From Acanthamoeba lenticulata (taxonomy: Eukaryota > Discosea > Longamoebia > Acanthamoebidae), in NCBI GenBank assembly GCA_002179805.1, contig NAVB01000337.1, positions 1 through 30,334 on the forward strand: a stretch of 30,334 nt of DNA, read 5' to 3'. Below, in pieces: positions 19,936 through 30,308 of this stretch (its first letter is position 1; each line of letters starts with the position of its first letter). The notes below the pieces were generated by a model. That model was not told the DNA's origin. It was given only the letters and a program-made list of their open reading frames with translations, and did no database searches. The position numbers and the translations under genes were made by a program.

Positions 19936-21684
19936 TTATAGCTCATCTTTCGGGTCCGCCGCTCGCACCACCGCTGCTGGTGGGTCAGCGAGCGGCTCTG
20001 GGGTGGCGCTGTCCTCCGTCCTCGTCGCGTCGCGAAGCCGGGCTTCCATGCCCCGGATGGTCTGCACTGCCGCCGAGTACTTGGCCAAAGTGTTCACCAG
20101 TGCCTGGCGCACAAGGAACGGCATCAGTAACCGAGGAGCCCAGGCTGGGACACGTAGGACAAGAGAGGGCACGCCGTACAATAATCTCATTGCGCTGCAG
20201 GTTCTGAATGATGGCATCTCGCTTGTCGGGCGCAGAGAAGAGGATCTTGAGCGCCGTGCCGATGCCGAGGATGTTGAGCTTGGCATGCACCTTACAGGAC
20301 TCGCAAGCCACACAGTCCATGATCTCACTGTACAGTGCACACCGAGTAGAAAACGATGAGCGCGAGGGTGAGGGCGCAGAGAGGGGAGGAGGGAGGGCTG
20401 CGTGCCTGATGTTGCGGAACTTGGCCCGGAACTGCTTTTTGAGATCGCCTGTGCTGTCGCTGCGGAACATCTCTGAGTCGTTGAAAGTGGGCGTGTGCTC
20501 CTGAAGGAACGGCACGCTCAACACTTCATTGACCATTTGGCTCACGAGGGCGTCCTCTATGATATCACCAGTGTTGTAGTGATAGCCCTTCAAAAACGGA
20601 GCGGCGTGCTGCACCGCGCGCAACATAAAGAGGAAGTTGAAGTAGACATTCTTCAGACGGTCGGTGAACTGGCCCAGGCGGTAGTAGTAGCAGTCCGTGT
20701 TGGGACCGACCACTCCAGTAACGGGGTGGCGGAAGTGCTCGCAGACCGACAGTGAGATCGAAGCGTGGAAGCCCGACAGCAGTCGATAGAAGACCCTCTC
20801 CTCGAAGCACGGCTCGCCTATGAGACATGGAGTTGGTAAGCAGTAGCGACTCACGCGATCAGCTACTCGCGCTAAAGCTCCGATTTCGTCAACAAAGCTT
20901 GATTATGAGCCAAAGGCGTACCTTCAGAGTGGAAGCAGTTCTCCTTGTAGATGGCTGCCCAGATGCGCGTGGAATTGTATCCACCGTAGCCGGTATCGTG
21001 CTCCGGGTTGAGCTCCAGGTTGACGTACATGCTGTCTGTGTCCTTGGAAAGTGAGCAAACGAGGCGAAGCAGCACAAGCAGAGCCTTACCCTTATCGTTG
21101 GGATCACGGTAGGTCCACACGTCCTCTACATCGTCGCACCACTGCTTCAGTCCCGGTCCAAGAGTGCGGTTGACAGCTTCGCTCTCTTGCCTCCACGGCT
21201 CCGGTATCTAACGCAGCAGCCCTTAGCACAACAAGTCACACACGCGCACACACACCAGCGAGGTACCTCACTGTCGTCACAGACACAGACGCCACAGCCA
21301 CCCTCGCCTTCTGTCAGTGAGCACAGGTACTCCTCAACCCAGAACGGACACTCCCGCACAAAGTTGACCTTAAAAAACTTGAAGAACTTGGTTTTCTGCT
21401 CGGTGAATGTGCAAGTTGTGTGTGCAGATTAGTTCGATGTTCACACGAACGAAGTTTGGCCGCGGCATAAAAGAGTGAGGTGATCGTACAGTCAGCGAGA
21501 GAAGGGTACCATGGAAGGAGTCTATGTGCGACTCCACCGTTTCCACTTCACAGCAACAATCATCAACGAGGCCAGTGAACTCAGGATTGCTTGTTGGGCG
21601 AGCGGAAAGAGCCGCCGGAGAAAGGCACAAGAACAAAAGGACCAAAGCGGACGCCAGGACGTGCATGGACCTTGGGTGTGCCAT
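19936..21684 (-). CDS. ERO1: ERO1 thiol oxidase (ER oxidoreductin-1), ending in KDEL
   Basis: ERO1 is an FAD enzyme that oxidises protein disulfide isomerase in the ER lumen and passes electrons to oxygen. The start at 21684 gives a signal peptide (MHVLASALVLLFLCLSPAA). Exons: 21684-21490, 21396-21267, 21207-20922, 20817-20406, 20327-20180 and 20103-19936, about 445 residues, normal for the family. Landmarks: DDCCCEVETVESHIDSFH, KTKFFKFFKVNF then VRECPFW, LKQWCDDVEDVW, YVNLELNPEHDTGYGGYNS, FYRLLSGFHASISL, and the active-site CxxCxxC as CVACESC near residue 346 followed by LGIGTALKILF. The last four residues are KDEL, a direct ER-retrieval signal. Two oddities: one extra T (at 21360-21363) breaks the frame between KVNF and VREC, and intron 20328-20405 has a GC donor. 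The frame break may be a base-call or assembly error; everything after it is conserved. Confidence 0.92.
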
Positions 21685-21941
21685 CGTGCCGAGCAAGGGC
21701 TTGCCTGTGTGTGCCTTGTTGTGCTCGCAAACCAGTGACGTCACAGAGCACTTTCTTTTAAACGAGCTGCTTTTCTGGTTCTCCGTGAAAGGAAAATGTG
21801 CAAGAAAAAATGGATACACAAGATGTTGGGTGCGGCCCATCATCAAGGGTGTGGTCATGGCGAAATGTTGTGTTTGTTTTGTGTTTTTTTATTTATCCCA
21901 CCACACTGCACAGATCCGTAGTAGCATAAATAGGAAGGGAT

Positions 21942-22587
21942 TTACTTCAGAGGGATGAAACGCGAAGAGTGCGTGGCACCAATACCGGGCTTACCGTGCT
22001 TGACCGGCTTGTAGGTGATGGAGAACTCTCCGAGGTAGTGGCCAATCATCTCAGGCTTGATTTCAACAGCGTTGAAGACCTTGCCGTTGTACACACCGAC
22101 AATGCTGCCAATCATCTCAGGGACGATGATCATGTTGCGAAGGTGGGTCTTCACCACGGCGGGCTTCTCGTTGGGCAGGCACTCCTTCTTCTGTTGAATG
22201 TAAAAGAGAGAGAGAGAGAGAGAGGGGAGCAGAGTGCAACCGCTAAGAAAACGCAATCGTGGCAGTAGGGATGGCAAGCGCAAAATGTGGATGGGGGCTA
22301 CGTACGGACTTGCGCAGCTTCTTGAGGAGCGACACGGGCTTCCTGCCAAGACCGCGCTTGAACCTACGGCGAGCGCGGGCGTGGACGAGGTTCATCAGCT
22401 GATCATTGCTGAGGTCGAGGAGGTTCTCGAGGTCGATGCCCCTGAAGGAGAACTTCTTGAAGGTTCTTTTCCTGGCGGCGGCCTAGCGTATAACATTACA
22501 AAGGGCATCATTAATCAGTTCCTAATTCTCAGGTCAAACCGCTCACACATGAAGAATCCACAGAGCAGCACTTACCGCAGCGGACAT
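21942..22587 (-). CDS. RPS15: 40S ribosomal protein S15 (uS19)
   Basis: Small-subunit ribosomal protein near the head of the 40S subunit and the decoding region. Three exons: 22587-22576 (only ATG TCC GCT GCG), 22482-22306 and 22190-21942, giving 145 residues, the same length as in animals. Diagnostic phrases are [71 protein letters not shown] and [12 protein letters not shown]. The first donor is GTAAGT, the only textbook donor in the window; the second is GTACGT. The 12-nt first exon is typical of eukaryotic ribosomal protein genes. The gene is divergent from the TOM40-like gene with about 150 bases between start codons. Confidence 0.97.
22205..22224. repeat. (AG)n microsatellite in RPS15 intron 2
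   Basis: About ten AG units on the plus strand, CT on the RPS15 sense strand, just upstream of the acceptor of intron 22191-22305. It serves as the pyrimidine tract. Confidence 0.9.
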
Positions 22588-22737
22588 GGCGGATGTGGAT
22601 GGGAGAGAAGGAAGAGGGAAGAAAGAGCCGCCCAAGCTGTCCGAATAATTTGATTTCTTTTTTGCGGCAGCTTATTGTCCGGTATGCAAGTTTGAGGAAA
22701 ATGCTTTTCGTTCAGAGTTTCTTATTGCTTCGACAAG
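22588..22737. promoter_or_regulatory. Divergent promoter region, RPS15 / TOM40-like
   Basis: Only 150 bases separate the start codons of RPS15 (minus) and the TOM40-like gene (plus). The segment is purine-rich next to RPS15 and includes a short T-rich patch (TTTGATTTCTTTTTT) in the middle. Two housekeeping genes probably share this control region. No named motif is certain. Confidence 0.6.
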
Positions 22738-24143
22738 ATGGACTTTGAGGACGAAGCGAGGGACTTTCCCAACAACCCCGGCGACTATGAGAGCCTTGAT
22801 GGACGCTCCGCTGGTGCGTGCCATACGCTCCGCTGAGATAAAACAAATCAATCTGAGGCTGACCCCTTTTTACAGGAATTATCGATTTTGATTCCATGCC
22901 TGGTCTTGGATTGAGGTGGAGCAGTCCGATCACCTCGCGTTTCGTTCGCTCTATACGCTTGATGATTTTGCCTCCTTTTCCCATCGTTGGATTTATGTAT
23001 TCATCTCGGCCAATGCCCTCGATGTATGAGGCCATGGAAGAGGCCATGGTCCGCGAGATGGAGGCCCTCAAAGATGAGGAAGATGCTGGAGAAGGAGAAG
23101 CAGAGAGCGACGCTGAAACGCCGACTTTGCTCCGACCGCTGGACTTGACGCCTCTAAAGGCCGTAAAAGCGGAAGGAAGCGAGCAGGATGCTGACGACGC
23201 TGCTGGTAACAGACTGATGGACGAAAAAGAAGCAAAGGCAAAGGAAGAGGACGAAGAAGAGGGCGCGGACGAGGACGAGGACGAGGACGAGACCGAGGAC
23301 GACAGCAAGGAAGAAAGCAGTGGCGAACTAATGGTCTCCGGGGAGGCTACCTTCAACGGCATGGTGCAAGGAATGTACATGCAGCGCTTCAACAAGCACT
23401 GGAGCACGCGGCACATGATCCTCACCACGATGGAGCCTGGGAAGTCGATGGTACGCTTGCTTGCTCTCTTCGTGGGTTGGCTGCATCGTCGCCCATGGAC
23501 CACCGCCTCTGATGCGTCTCTGGCACCCTTCCAGTTGATGTCTTCACTGTCCTACACTGGGAGCAGCGCTACTGCGAAGCTGAGCTGGAACTCGGAGCGG
23601 GACCGCGTGGCCTTCAGTGTCCTACAGGGTTTTGCCCAGCGACTCGCCGTCGGCGGCGAGGTGAGCTATGGCGTGAAGGACAAGGAGCACCCAGTGGGCT
23701 GTGCGTGTCACCTCCTCGCATGGCAAGTGTTATCCACTCCTAGCAGCTCACACGTTGGCCACCTCGTGCGTGTGTGGTATGAAGGGTCCGTGGGAGGGCG
23801 CTACGTCATCCGAAAGGAAGGCGACGGAAAGCTTGCGGCTACGCACATCACAGCATCCTACAATCACCTAGGGCGTGTCAAGGCCACCTACACTATCCCC
23901 TTTTCTGACACAGTGTTTGCATCGGCTCGTTACACGGTGAACGCCTTCAGCTTCAAGTCCAACATGGCTGTGGGTGTGGAGTCATTCCCCTCGCCCACGA
24001 TGCCGGTCATGGCCAAAGCCAAGTGGGACACGGACAAGGGGATCGGGGTCAGCCTGTCCGCACATCTCGGCCTGGTGGCACTTATGTTCAGCGCCTCCTA
24101 CGGCAAGGACGGTCCCGTGGTGGGCCTCCACTTCGAGGCCTGA
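22738..24143 (+). CDS. TOM40: TOM40-like mitochondrial outer-membrane import channel
   Basis: Tom40 is the beta-barrel pore through which proteins enter mitochondria. Exons: 22738-22813, 22876-23450, 23535-23700 and 23785-24143, about 391 residues. The N terminus carries FPNNPGDYESLDG, like the NPGxYExL phrase of Tom40. From about residue 185 the barrel alternates polar and hydrophobic strands as in Tom40: SGELMVSGEATFNGMV, LSYTGSSATAKLSWNS, LAVGGEVSYGV, GGRYVIRK, LGRVKATYTIPFSD and a final strand GKDGPVVGLHFEA. Between the two lies an unusual block with no visible barrel similarity (residues about 35-180), ending in a dense Glu/Asp run (DEDEDEDETEDD). Conserved early strands such as the FQVSH region are not seen, so either an intron is hidden in 22900-23030 or the N-terminal barrel is highly altered. 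A VDAC or other porin-3 member is the alternative, less likely because of the NPG motif. Confidence 0.75.
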
Positions 24144-24515
24144 GTTGGGCGGAGGAGTAAGAACATTTTGGCCGATTTTTCTTTTTCTTTGCCGTGCTGC
24201 TAAAACGCGCTGTTTTCCTAAAACAAGCGGGCGCCACGTTAAGAGAGTAACTGCTGAGGCACAACCCCAGTTGCGCGCTTTCCTTCGGTTCACGGACGTT
24301 GGAAACCGCTTCTCCTTCCTGATTCCTGAGCCGTCAATAGTCTCCCTTCTTCACCGAGAAGTGGCCACCCAATGCAGCTGGGCGAGCCAGTGGAACCGAA
24401 GAACAACTTGTAGCTATCTCACGCATCCACGCCAACTTCGATTCTCCTTGAAAAAACGGAGTCCCCACCCTCTCTGAGCGCCGAGGCCGCGCCTCCATGC
24501 AGGAGACAAACCCAG
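24144..24515. other. Intergenic stretch between TOM40-like and PH-ArfGAP genes
   Basis: About 370 bases between two plus-strand genes. It should contain the TOM40 3' UTR (T-rich at 24176-24192) and the promoter and 5' UTR of the PH-ArfGAP gene. I see no RNA gene, repeat or convincing exon. An upstream ATG at 24497 opens a different short frame ending at a TAG just after 24590 and could be an alternative first exon or a uORF. Confidence 0.5.
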
Positions 24516-27500
24516 ATGCAAACTGCTCCTTCCTGGCCAGAGCTGATCAACTTTTGGAAGACTCAAGATCTTACTCCACGATTGGAAAGAAACGGTAGTG
24601 GCAGCGCGAGTAGTAGCCCCCCATTCACTCGAAGGAGCAGTTCCTCTGCATTGCCTCCCATGACGCCGACCAGGCTCTTTTCCCTCTCCTCTGCCCACTC
24701 CTCTCCTCTGGACCATGTTCCCTCGTTCTCCTCTGAAGATTCTGTCTTCAACGGCACGGCCAACAACAATGAAGAACCGCACAAGACCGGCCAGCGGCGG
24801 CACAGGTAATCCGCCCCCGCTCTTTTGGGGTGCTGGTGGAAAAAATAGGGCAGCTGACGCTTTTGTGCGCTGCCAAAGCTTTTCGCCCACACCATCGCCA
24901 CGCGATGCGGACCCCCCGGACCAGTCGCACCGCCAACAACAACAAGGCGAGGCACCAGACAAGCCATCTCAACATGAAATCTCGAACGGGGAGAAGCCCA
25001 AGCCAAGGCGTGAGTCTTTGACCACAAAAAGCAGATCCTTTCTTACCCTTCAGGGTCTTGAAGCCCGTCCACCGTCTGCTCGCCTCAAGCGGACAGGCTC
25101 CGAAAAGATTAGGTTCGTTTGATTTTCAACTCTTTCTTTTGATTTATTTATTATTGGTACATAATATTGAAATAAAAATTAACAAAATGGTTTTGGCAGA
25201 CGGGAGTCACCTGACATGGTGGAGAACCTTGCTTTTCACTCCTATATACATCCTGTAGCGCAACGAGAGGACTCCTTGGAGCGGTACTCACCTCAGCATG
25301 TTTCAGCCTTTTCTGGTTTGCTGATTGCTGATATTTTGTGGTGTACAGTGAGCTGAAGCTGCTGATGGCGGCCAACCTTCTTCGGGGAGACAGTTCGTCA
25401 ACACGCCCACGATCAGGCGCGGTGGTCGATCGGCCCGTGCCAAAAAAGGGCAAGAAAAAGGGCAAAGATAACGATACCGATACCCAGGCCGCCGATCAAC
25501 AAGACCTCTCGATCGCAGAAGAAATGGCCAACGACAAAAAGGCACAAGACAAACGAGAACACGAAGCGGCAAAGGAGAAGGCCAAACTTGCCAAAGAAAG
25601 CAAAAAGAAAAAGGAGAGGAAGCGCCGAGGGCGGAGCAGGAGCGGCGGCAAGACCAGTGAGGGGGCGTCACAGGAGAGCGGACTCGAGGGCGGGTCGGGT
25701 GAACACAAATCACGCATAAGCTCGATTCGGAAGCTTAACTTCTTCAACCTGCGCGGAAACAGCAGTAGCATTGACGGTGCGTGCTCTCCACAAGCAGAAC
25801 TTGTGTCCACATGATTTCATCGAGCCCATGGCTCATACAGCTTATCTTGCTGCAGTTATGATTGAACGGCTGAGCGGCAGTCCAACTCGTGGTCGGAAGA
25901 TGGTCAAGGAAGACCAGGAAGTCGATCTCGGGGTGATAGGCGACGTGCAGAAATTAGACGCGGTGGAGGATCCCGCGGCATCGCCCACCGTGACACCACG
26001 CGTTGACGAGGAGCGCGATGAAGCTGCGGCAGCCTTGACCCCGATCTCATCCCGCATCGCCTTGTCGTCCGTGCTCGAATGCCCTTCGTCGACCGCCACC
26101 AGCGCATCATCGACGCCCATGTTCAGCTCTCCGAGGAGCCTACATTCCTCACCAATTTCTTCCCCTCGACCTTTGTCCTCCAAGAAGCTGCGGGTCGGCA
26201 GCCTGCGGCTTTCGCGCAGGGACAAGCGAGGTAAAATGAGCAAGGACGACAACGACTTCTCCTTCCCCAAGATCGAAGGCATCTCGCTCAAGCGGGCCAA
26301 ATCTGCGCGCCACTCGACAAGCGGGAAGGTTCTGTCCAAGGATGCGAAAACACCCGACCCCAAGCCCAGGGCCGATAAATCCTCATCTCTCCACACGAGC
26401 GTTCCAGTGCTGAACTCACCAGCCAAGAGGGGCAACGCTGGTACGACATTCCGCAAGCGCGAGCTTACAAACGACTTGGCCTCTTACCCACCACCCGAAT
26501 AGGACGCCGCGCCCGGGATATGATGGCTTCGGCACTCGGGCTATCCGCTCCTTCCCCGGTTGTGCCGGAAGCCGCTGAGGTCTACGGCCAGGATGAGGAC
26601 GCCTCTCACCATGACAGGACCGCGCCAGCCAAGAGGGGCGACGCCCGTCTGGTGGTCTTGGAACGGAGTGGCGACGTCCCGCTCCACCACAGTTTTCAGG
26701 CCAGCTCACCGCTACCTCTTCAGTGCGTTGATCTTACCCACACGGCCCAAATTTTTGCTCAATCCGGCCTGACGCTCTTCTCCTCGGGGCAGATGGAGGT
26801 CAGGATCGGTACCATCAACGCATCCACAGCGGGATGGCTTCCTCAAGGGCTCGAAAATACACTCGCCCGCGCCACCAACTCCGATGCCTTCACCTTCCAA
26901 GGCGCTGCTTGGCGTCCCCGCTGGTGCGCCCATGTATAACAAGCACCACCACTACGAGGCCCTGCCCGGCCAGAGGAACTCGATCACGCCTCGTTCCGGT
27001 ACTGGCATCTTGCACGAAGGCTTACTCCACTTTTTTCGCAACAACTCATCACCTCGAGTTGCCTCTTCGCAGCATTGACCGAGAACGAGCTGGACGAGCC
27101 CGTTCCCGACGCGCTGATCGACTCCAGCCCTACGCCCTCGCCGCGCTTCATCACACCCTCAAACTGTACTTCCTCGCCTTCCCTCCCGCGGCTCCCCAAC
27201 TGGGGAAGCACCGCAAGCCAAGCGAGCATTGCTCATGCTCTTCTCGGGCTGTTCCCACTCGACTCCAGCGCCGTTGAACCTGAGCGGGTCGCGGTGGTTC
27301 ATGCGAAGGAACACGGACCCGTCGCCTCCGCTGCCTCTCTGGGTGACCCCGCCGTGCTTTGAGCGGTCTCGCGTACGCCATTCTCTCTTTGCCACCGCCC
27401 TTTGGCCGCTGAGGGCGGTTCCCTCACGAGAGGCCTCTATTTCAACACAGGCGAGCCTCGGCTTGTCGGCGTCCAACACGGTGATGGAGGGCTACCTGCT

Positions 27501-30308
27501 CAAGTGCAGCAACCACGGCAAGTGGAAGCGGCGGTGGGTGGTCCTGAGCAGCACCCACCTCTACGGATTCCAGAGCCAACAGGACCAGTTCTGCTCGCTG
27601 GCCATCAACCTCCTGTTCGCCTCGGTCCGGCCGCTCAAGCTGAACGGCCGGCACAGCTTCACGCTGGTCACCATGGACAAGAACTACACGTTCGAGGTCC
27701 TCACCTCCGAGCTGCTCGACGCCTGGATCAACGCCATCCAGCGCGTGTGCTCGGCCCTGCTCAAGCAAAACATCATCAAGCAAAACGGCATCACCGACAC
27801 CAGCGAATCGGTACCGCGCTTGCTGCTGCCGTTGCTGCTGTTTTGCGGTGATTGCATCTCTCATCGGCGCGCGCGACTTCTCCTTAATGCATAAAGGATG
27901 GTTCGCTGTCGGACTCCAAGTTGTGCCAGATGGCGGTGCTCAAGTTGCGGAAGGAGGAGTGCAACATGCTCTGCGCAGACTGCAACGCTCGAGGTACCGC
28001 AATCGAATCCGATGAATCGCGCTCTCTTCAAAGATCATAACCAATTTCCTTCTCTTCCTCTTCCTCCTGCTCCTGCAGATCCCGATTGGGTGTTGATGGA
28101 CCTGGGCGCGTTCATCTGCATCGAATGCGCCGCGGCCCACCGTCGGCTGGGGTCCACCATCTCCCAGGTGCGCTCCATCCAGCTGGACACATGGGAAGCG
28201 CAGCAGGTCGAGGTACACGTGCACTCCCCCTTCTTCTTCCTCAACAGCTCGTGCACCGCAGAGTCGCTCACGACAGGTCGCTCGTTGGTGGTGGTTGTTG
28301 TTATGGGCCGACTTCTTCAGTTTTTGAGGCGCAGCGGCAACCGGAAGGTGAACCAGTGGTGGGAGGCGCGGAAGAGGGAGGGCGCCAGGAAACCCACCCC
28401 GCCCTCCATTACCGAGGGCGAGCGCGATCGGTACATCCGGCTCAAGTACGAGAAGAAGTTCTTCACCACCGAGTGCACTCTCCTCACCGTGGAGGAGGCC
28501 TTTGCCACCGAGGACTCCCTCGTCAAGGCCGTACGAGCCCTTCTTCTCTCCCTCCCCCCAACAATCCTTCTCCTGATTCTGTGGGCTGACGTCGTCTGTT
28601 TGACCAACGAGCAGGCGAGAGTGCAGGAGATGAAGCACTTGATCCTGACGCTCGTGCGCGAAGACGAGCAGTTTCGGAACGAGCTCCGGTCCCTCTTGCT
28701 ACCGCCTTCTCCGACTTCCACCTCTGCTTCGGCTCCGCCCCACGCGGGGGCGCCGGTGGACGTCGTGGCGGCGAGACCGCCCGAGGCCAAACAGAAAGAG
28801 GAGGAGGAAGAGGAGGAAGAAGAACAAAAGGAGCAGCGCGAGAAGCCGCCCGCCCCGGTGGTGGCCGAGAAGGTGGCCCGGCCGGAGGATGGCGCCGCGC
28901 GCGACGAGGCCAAAGCGGCCGGCCTCGAGCGGGAGAGCTCGCGAATCGACGGCGCCGAGGGCGGGGGAGAGACGACGCCCAAGACCAAGAGGAAGAAAAA
29001 GAAGAAGTCCTCCACCACCACCGCCACCGCCAAGGACTCGAGTGTGGACAAGCGGAAAGGCAGCAAAACGCCCAAGACCAGGAAGAAGTCAAAGACGGAG
29101 GGTATCAAGGCGGACGAGGACGAGGACAAGAGCAAGGTGAAGGCGAAGAAAGAGAAGAAGAAAAAGAGGTCTACGAAAAAGAAGTCCGGGAGCGACCGGA
29201 AGGACCTTCGGTCGACGGTCAAAGCGGCCAGTGAGCGGCGCGTAGACGGGGAAGGGGAAGAGCAAGACGAGCAAGAGGAGGAACGGGAGGGTGAGGACAG
29301 GAGCGAGGATCCGAGGCAGTCGGAGGAGCCGACCGAGGAGGAAGAGACCGAGGACCACACACATGCGTCCGTTTCCGAAACGCGTCAGCCCAGGTTACGC
29401 CGGCTGGAGGAGCAGACCAGCTACACGAGCATCATCGAAGAGCACTACCGCATGCCCGCCATGCCCCTCGCCAGGTCCCCTTTTCCCTTGCCTCTCTCTC
29501 TCTCTCTCTCCATCCCTTCGTCTCGATCCCTCTCGTTCTCCTTTCACGCAGATGCTGACTGGAGGAGGGCTTGTGGCGGGTGTTTTGGGGGGGGGGACGC
29601 CTTCATGGCAATGCAGTCGCGTGACCGGCCTGGGACCGCCCCCGAAAGTTGGGTCGATGCTCACGCCCATTCGCCCCAACTTGTACGTTGCGCCCACACG
29701 CCACGTGGTTGATGACAACACCTTTCTGAACGAACAGAGCAACTCACCCGCTCTATATGCGCGCGAGCAGGGGCGAAGCGGAGTGTCGGCCGCTGTCGGC
29801 GCGAGGGAACGACTCCAGCGCTCACCGCTTCCGGTTGAGCGCGCACCTGAGCCCCGGCGCCCCGCCCGCCAAGATTGAGGCCGAGGACGAGCGCGAGGTG
29901 CTGCGCGGCCAGCGGAAGCCCGGCAACGATACTGTTGGCCACTCGGGGGCGCAGGTGCTGAACTGGAGCGGGGCGTCGCCCATCGTGAGCGCGAGAGACC
30001 CGCGCTGGAGCGGCTCCAACATCACCGTCAGCGCCACACACGGGCCGTTGCTCGTCCTGCCCGACTCGACCCCGGAGAGCGTGGTCCGGCGGTCGCAGAC
30101 CGACTCCACGCCCCTCCCGGCGGTCTTTGTCTCGCCCTCGACGAAGAAGAGTAAACAACACAAGCGGAAGAAGAGCTACTCTGGAGGCTCCAACGGCGGA
30201 TCGCCCTCGACTGACACGGGCCTTGTACAGAAGATGAGCAAGAAGGTGGGTGGCATCTTGCCTGCCCGACGACGCGCGCCGGCCACGCCCAGCGACAGCG
30301 CCGAGTGA
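24516..30308 (+). CDS. PH-ArfGAP protein with long disordered flanks
   Basis: A GTPase-activating protein for Arf GTPases, probably recruited by phosphoinositides. Exons placed: 24516-24805, 24849-25112, 25200-25283, 25349-25776, 25855-26440, 26503-26722, 26793-26998, 27073 to about 27272, 27451-27810, 27897-27993, 28079-28212, 28321-28530, 28615 to about 29474, then to 29684 and 29741-30308. The first roughly 750 residues are Ser/Pro/Lys rich and disordered, with a basic KKGKKKGK stretch. The PH domain (27478-27770) shows MEGYLLKCSNHGKWKRRWVV and ends with LLDAWINAIQRV. The ArfGAP zinc finger is CADC, 16 residues, CIEC, with the catalytic arginine in AAAHRRLGST; LDTWE and NRKVNQWWE follow. 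Then comes a Glu/Lys polyampholyte tail (28790-29350) and a basic C terminus. PH-before-ArfGAP order resembles ACAP/ASAP/AGAP, but no BAR, ankyrin or GTPase domain is visible. The join around 29475-29552 is unresolved. Confidence 0.88.
25113..25199 (+). other. AT-rich intron of the PH-ArfGAP gene
   Basis: Donor GTTCGT, acceptor TTGGCAG. The intron is dominated by A and T (TTTATTTATTATTGG, AATAAAAATTAACAAA), while the exons on both sides are GC-rich. Splicing is phase 2 and joins SEKIR to RESPDMVENL. Confidence 0.8.
29492..29510. repeat. (CT)n microsatellite in a PH-ArfGAP intron
   Basis: About nine CT units in the pyrimidine-rich intron that starts near 29475. This is the third CT tract in a sense-strand intron in the window. 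Confidence 0.9.
29587..29596. repeat. Poly-G run in a predicted PH-ArfGAP exon
   Basis: Ten consecutive G in sequence read as coding (GVLGGGTP in the frame that continues to the stop). It lies next to the one junction of the gene that does not join cleanly, so an indel in this run may add to the problem. Confidence 0.8.

Noticed and set aside
21010..21090. GTAAGG-bounded intron in ERO1 after DPNDK
   Set aside because: Splicing it would shift the frame of the conserved YVNLELNPEH segment; the open frame is continuous without it.
22712..23503. Minus-strand open frame (263 codons) with poly-Ser
   Set aside because: Antisense of the acidic block of the TOM40-like gene; the Ser run is the reverse of Glu/Asp codons.
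27898..28080. Unspliced start of the long frame at 27898 (MVRCRTPSC)
   Set aside because: The spliced reading in another frame, joined in phase from the PH exon, gives the ArfGAP zinc-finger first half (CADCNAR), so this N terminus is an artefact of ignoring introns.
28317..29360. Minus-strand open frame (347 codons), Ser/Phe rich
   Set aside because: It is the mirror of the Glu/Lys-rich PH-ArfGAP tail: GAG/AAG codons read backwards give Ser and Phe runs. No real gene signal.
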